A stretch of 64,000 nucleotides of DNA from Candidatus Omnitrophota bacterium (GTDB taxonomy: Bacteria > Hinthialibacterota > Hinthialibacteria > Hinthialibacterales > Hinthialibacteraceae): NCBI GenBank assembly GCA_013177805.1, contig JABLXU010000006.1, positions 62,001-126,000 on the forward strand, in the 5' to 3' direction. Below are positions 63,509 through 64,000 of this stretch, piece after piece. The position numbers were made by a program, and so were the translations under genes. The number at the start of each line of letters is the position of its first letter. The stretch's first letter is position 1. The notes under the pieces are model-generated. The model ran no database searches. It worked only from the letters and a program-made list of their open reading frames with translations, and was not told where the DNA came from.

Positions 63509-64000
63509 TTAAACCGCTTCGAGGATCAAACCCCAATCGCCTTCGCCGGCCCCGTTCTTCGCGGGCGGGGTGAAATCGTGTTTTCCCTTTTGGGGGATGG
63601 ACGACGCCTCGACGGGCCGCGATTGTCCGCTGGTGGGATCGAACCAGCGGGCCGCCACCGGGCCTTGCAGCCGGTCCAGATCGACGGTGATCGTCCGCGG
63701 GCTGGGAAGGTAAACGAGCGCGAACACCCCGTCATCGCTCCGCGCGGCGGTGACGTAATCGGCCTGCTTCCAGGTTCCGAATCCGGCGGTGACCAATTGA
63801 TGCTCCAGGTCCGGGATCAACCGCCACCACGGTCCCGATTCCATGAACTTAGCGAGCCACGGAGCCTGCCGGGTGGATTCTGCATTCAATGCATCGCGCC
63901 AGTTGGATTCGAAACGCCACAAACGGGTTCCAGCGCAGTACCCGCAGGCTCCGGAAAGCGCCGCCCAATAGGCGTTGCGCCGGATGCGGTAGGGATTCCA
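63509..64000 (-). CDS. C-terminal part of an apiosidase-like (GH140/DUF4038) protein
   Basis: The minus-strand frame is open from the window edge (64000) to a stop at 63509-63511, giving 163 residues of a longer protein. NPYRIRRNAYWAALSGACGY leads to the R-R-x-A-Y-W-A-A-L-S-G motif, then MESGPWWRLIPDLEHQLVTA and a putative C-terminal all-beta domain (DDGVFALVYLPSPRTITVDL, ARWFDPTSGQSRPVEA). These are features of DUF4038/apiosidase-like glycosidases with a collagen-binding-like C-terminal domain. The catalytic barrel lies mostly outside the window, so substrate specificity cannot be judged. Confidence 0.8.
   Translation of the reverse strand, partial: WNPYRIRRNAYWAALSGACGYCAGTRLWRFESNWRDALNAESTRQAPWLAKFMESGPWWRLIPDLEHQLVTAGFGTWKQADYVTAARSDDGVFALVYLPSPRTITVDLDRLQGPVAARWFDPTSGQSRPVEASSIPQKGKHDFTPPAKNGAGEGDWGLILEAV

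Overview
The window is a 64 kb piece of a G+C-rich bacterial chromosome. It is cut at both ends: an incomplete pgpA on the left and an incomplete apiosidase-like gene on the right. Twin-arginine-exported Gfo/Idh/MocA oxidoreductases, a GH127 arabinofuranosidase, an exported fucose-isomerase-like protein, a sialidase-like beta-propeller, an oligogalacturonate-lyase-like protein and an unusual type II secretion cluster suggest an uncultured saccharolytic Gram-negative of the Planctomycetes/Verrucomicrobia/Hydrogenedentes/Sumerlaeota kind. That placement is inferred from gene content only.

Layout. 1-2.1 kb: end of pgpA, tRNA-Arg, an undecipherable stretch and an internally deleted IS66-type element. 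2.1-10.5 kb: a very long CRISPR array (93 complete 36-bp repeats by hand count plus a partial one), interrupted near its old end by an ISKra4-family element and bounded there by the IS66-type element. 10.5-19 kb: leader and a complete leftward type I MYXAN (Dev)-like cas operon, cas6-cas3-cas8a1-cas7-cas5-cas4/cas1-cas2, whose last gene adjoins the leader. The leader-proximal 24 repeats share one base change that keeps a GNRA tetraloop in the predicted crRNA hairpin. 19-21.4 kb: transposase and HEPN-like gene debris, then tRNA-Thr. At 21.6 kb a lone 21-bp CRISPR-repeat fragment lies in a 73-bp direct repeat.

21.8-34.5 kb: a large exported repeat protein, a YIP1-like membrane protein, rarA-birA, an anchored alpha/beta hydrolase, an orphan ParA-like ATPase, the GH127 enzyme, a Tat-exported fumarylacetoacetase-family protein, an exported oxidoreductase and a small membrane protein. 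34.6-48.6 kb: a leftward type II secretion operon (gspE-F-H-I-J-K-L-M-C-D plus an anchored unknown). It lacks gspG; a GspG-like pseudopilin lies at 53.5 kb. Its secretin has six tandem N-type domains instead of about three.

49-54 kb: FmdB-type zinc ribbon, anchored TPR protein, an ATGA-coupled t6A operon (a fused 5-formyltetrahydrofolate cyclo-ligase/TsaE, then tsaB and rimI), a hypothetical exported protein and the pseudopilin. 54-58 kb: three leftward carbohydrate genes. 58.6-61.7 kb: an A+T-rich, ATGA-coupled trio (small membrane protein, methyltransferase, membrane sulfatase-fold enzyme) that looks foreign, followed by a second deleted IS66-type element of the same family as the first. 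62.3-64 kb: another Tat-exported oxidoreductase and the truncated glycosidase-like gene.

The most unusual points are the repeat switch and remodelling history of the CRISPR array, the stray repeat at 21.6 kb, the cyclo-ligase/TsaE fusion, the six-domain secretin and the large beta-repeat protein. No wholly new defence system could be demonstrated from sequence alone.
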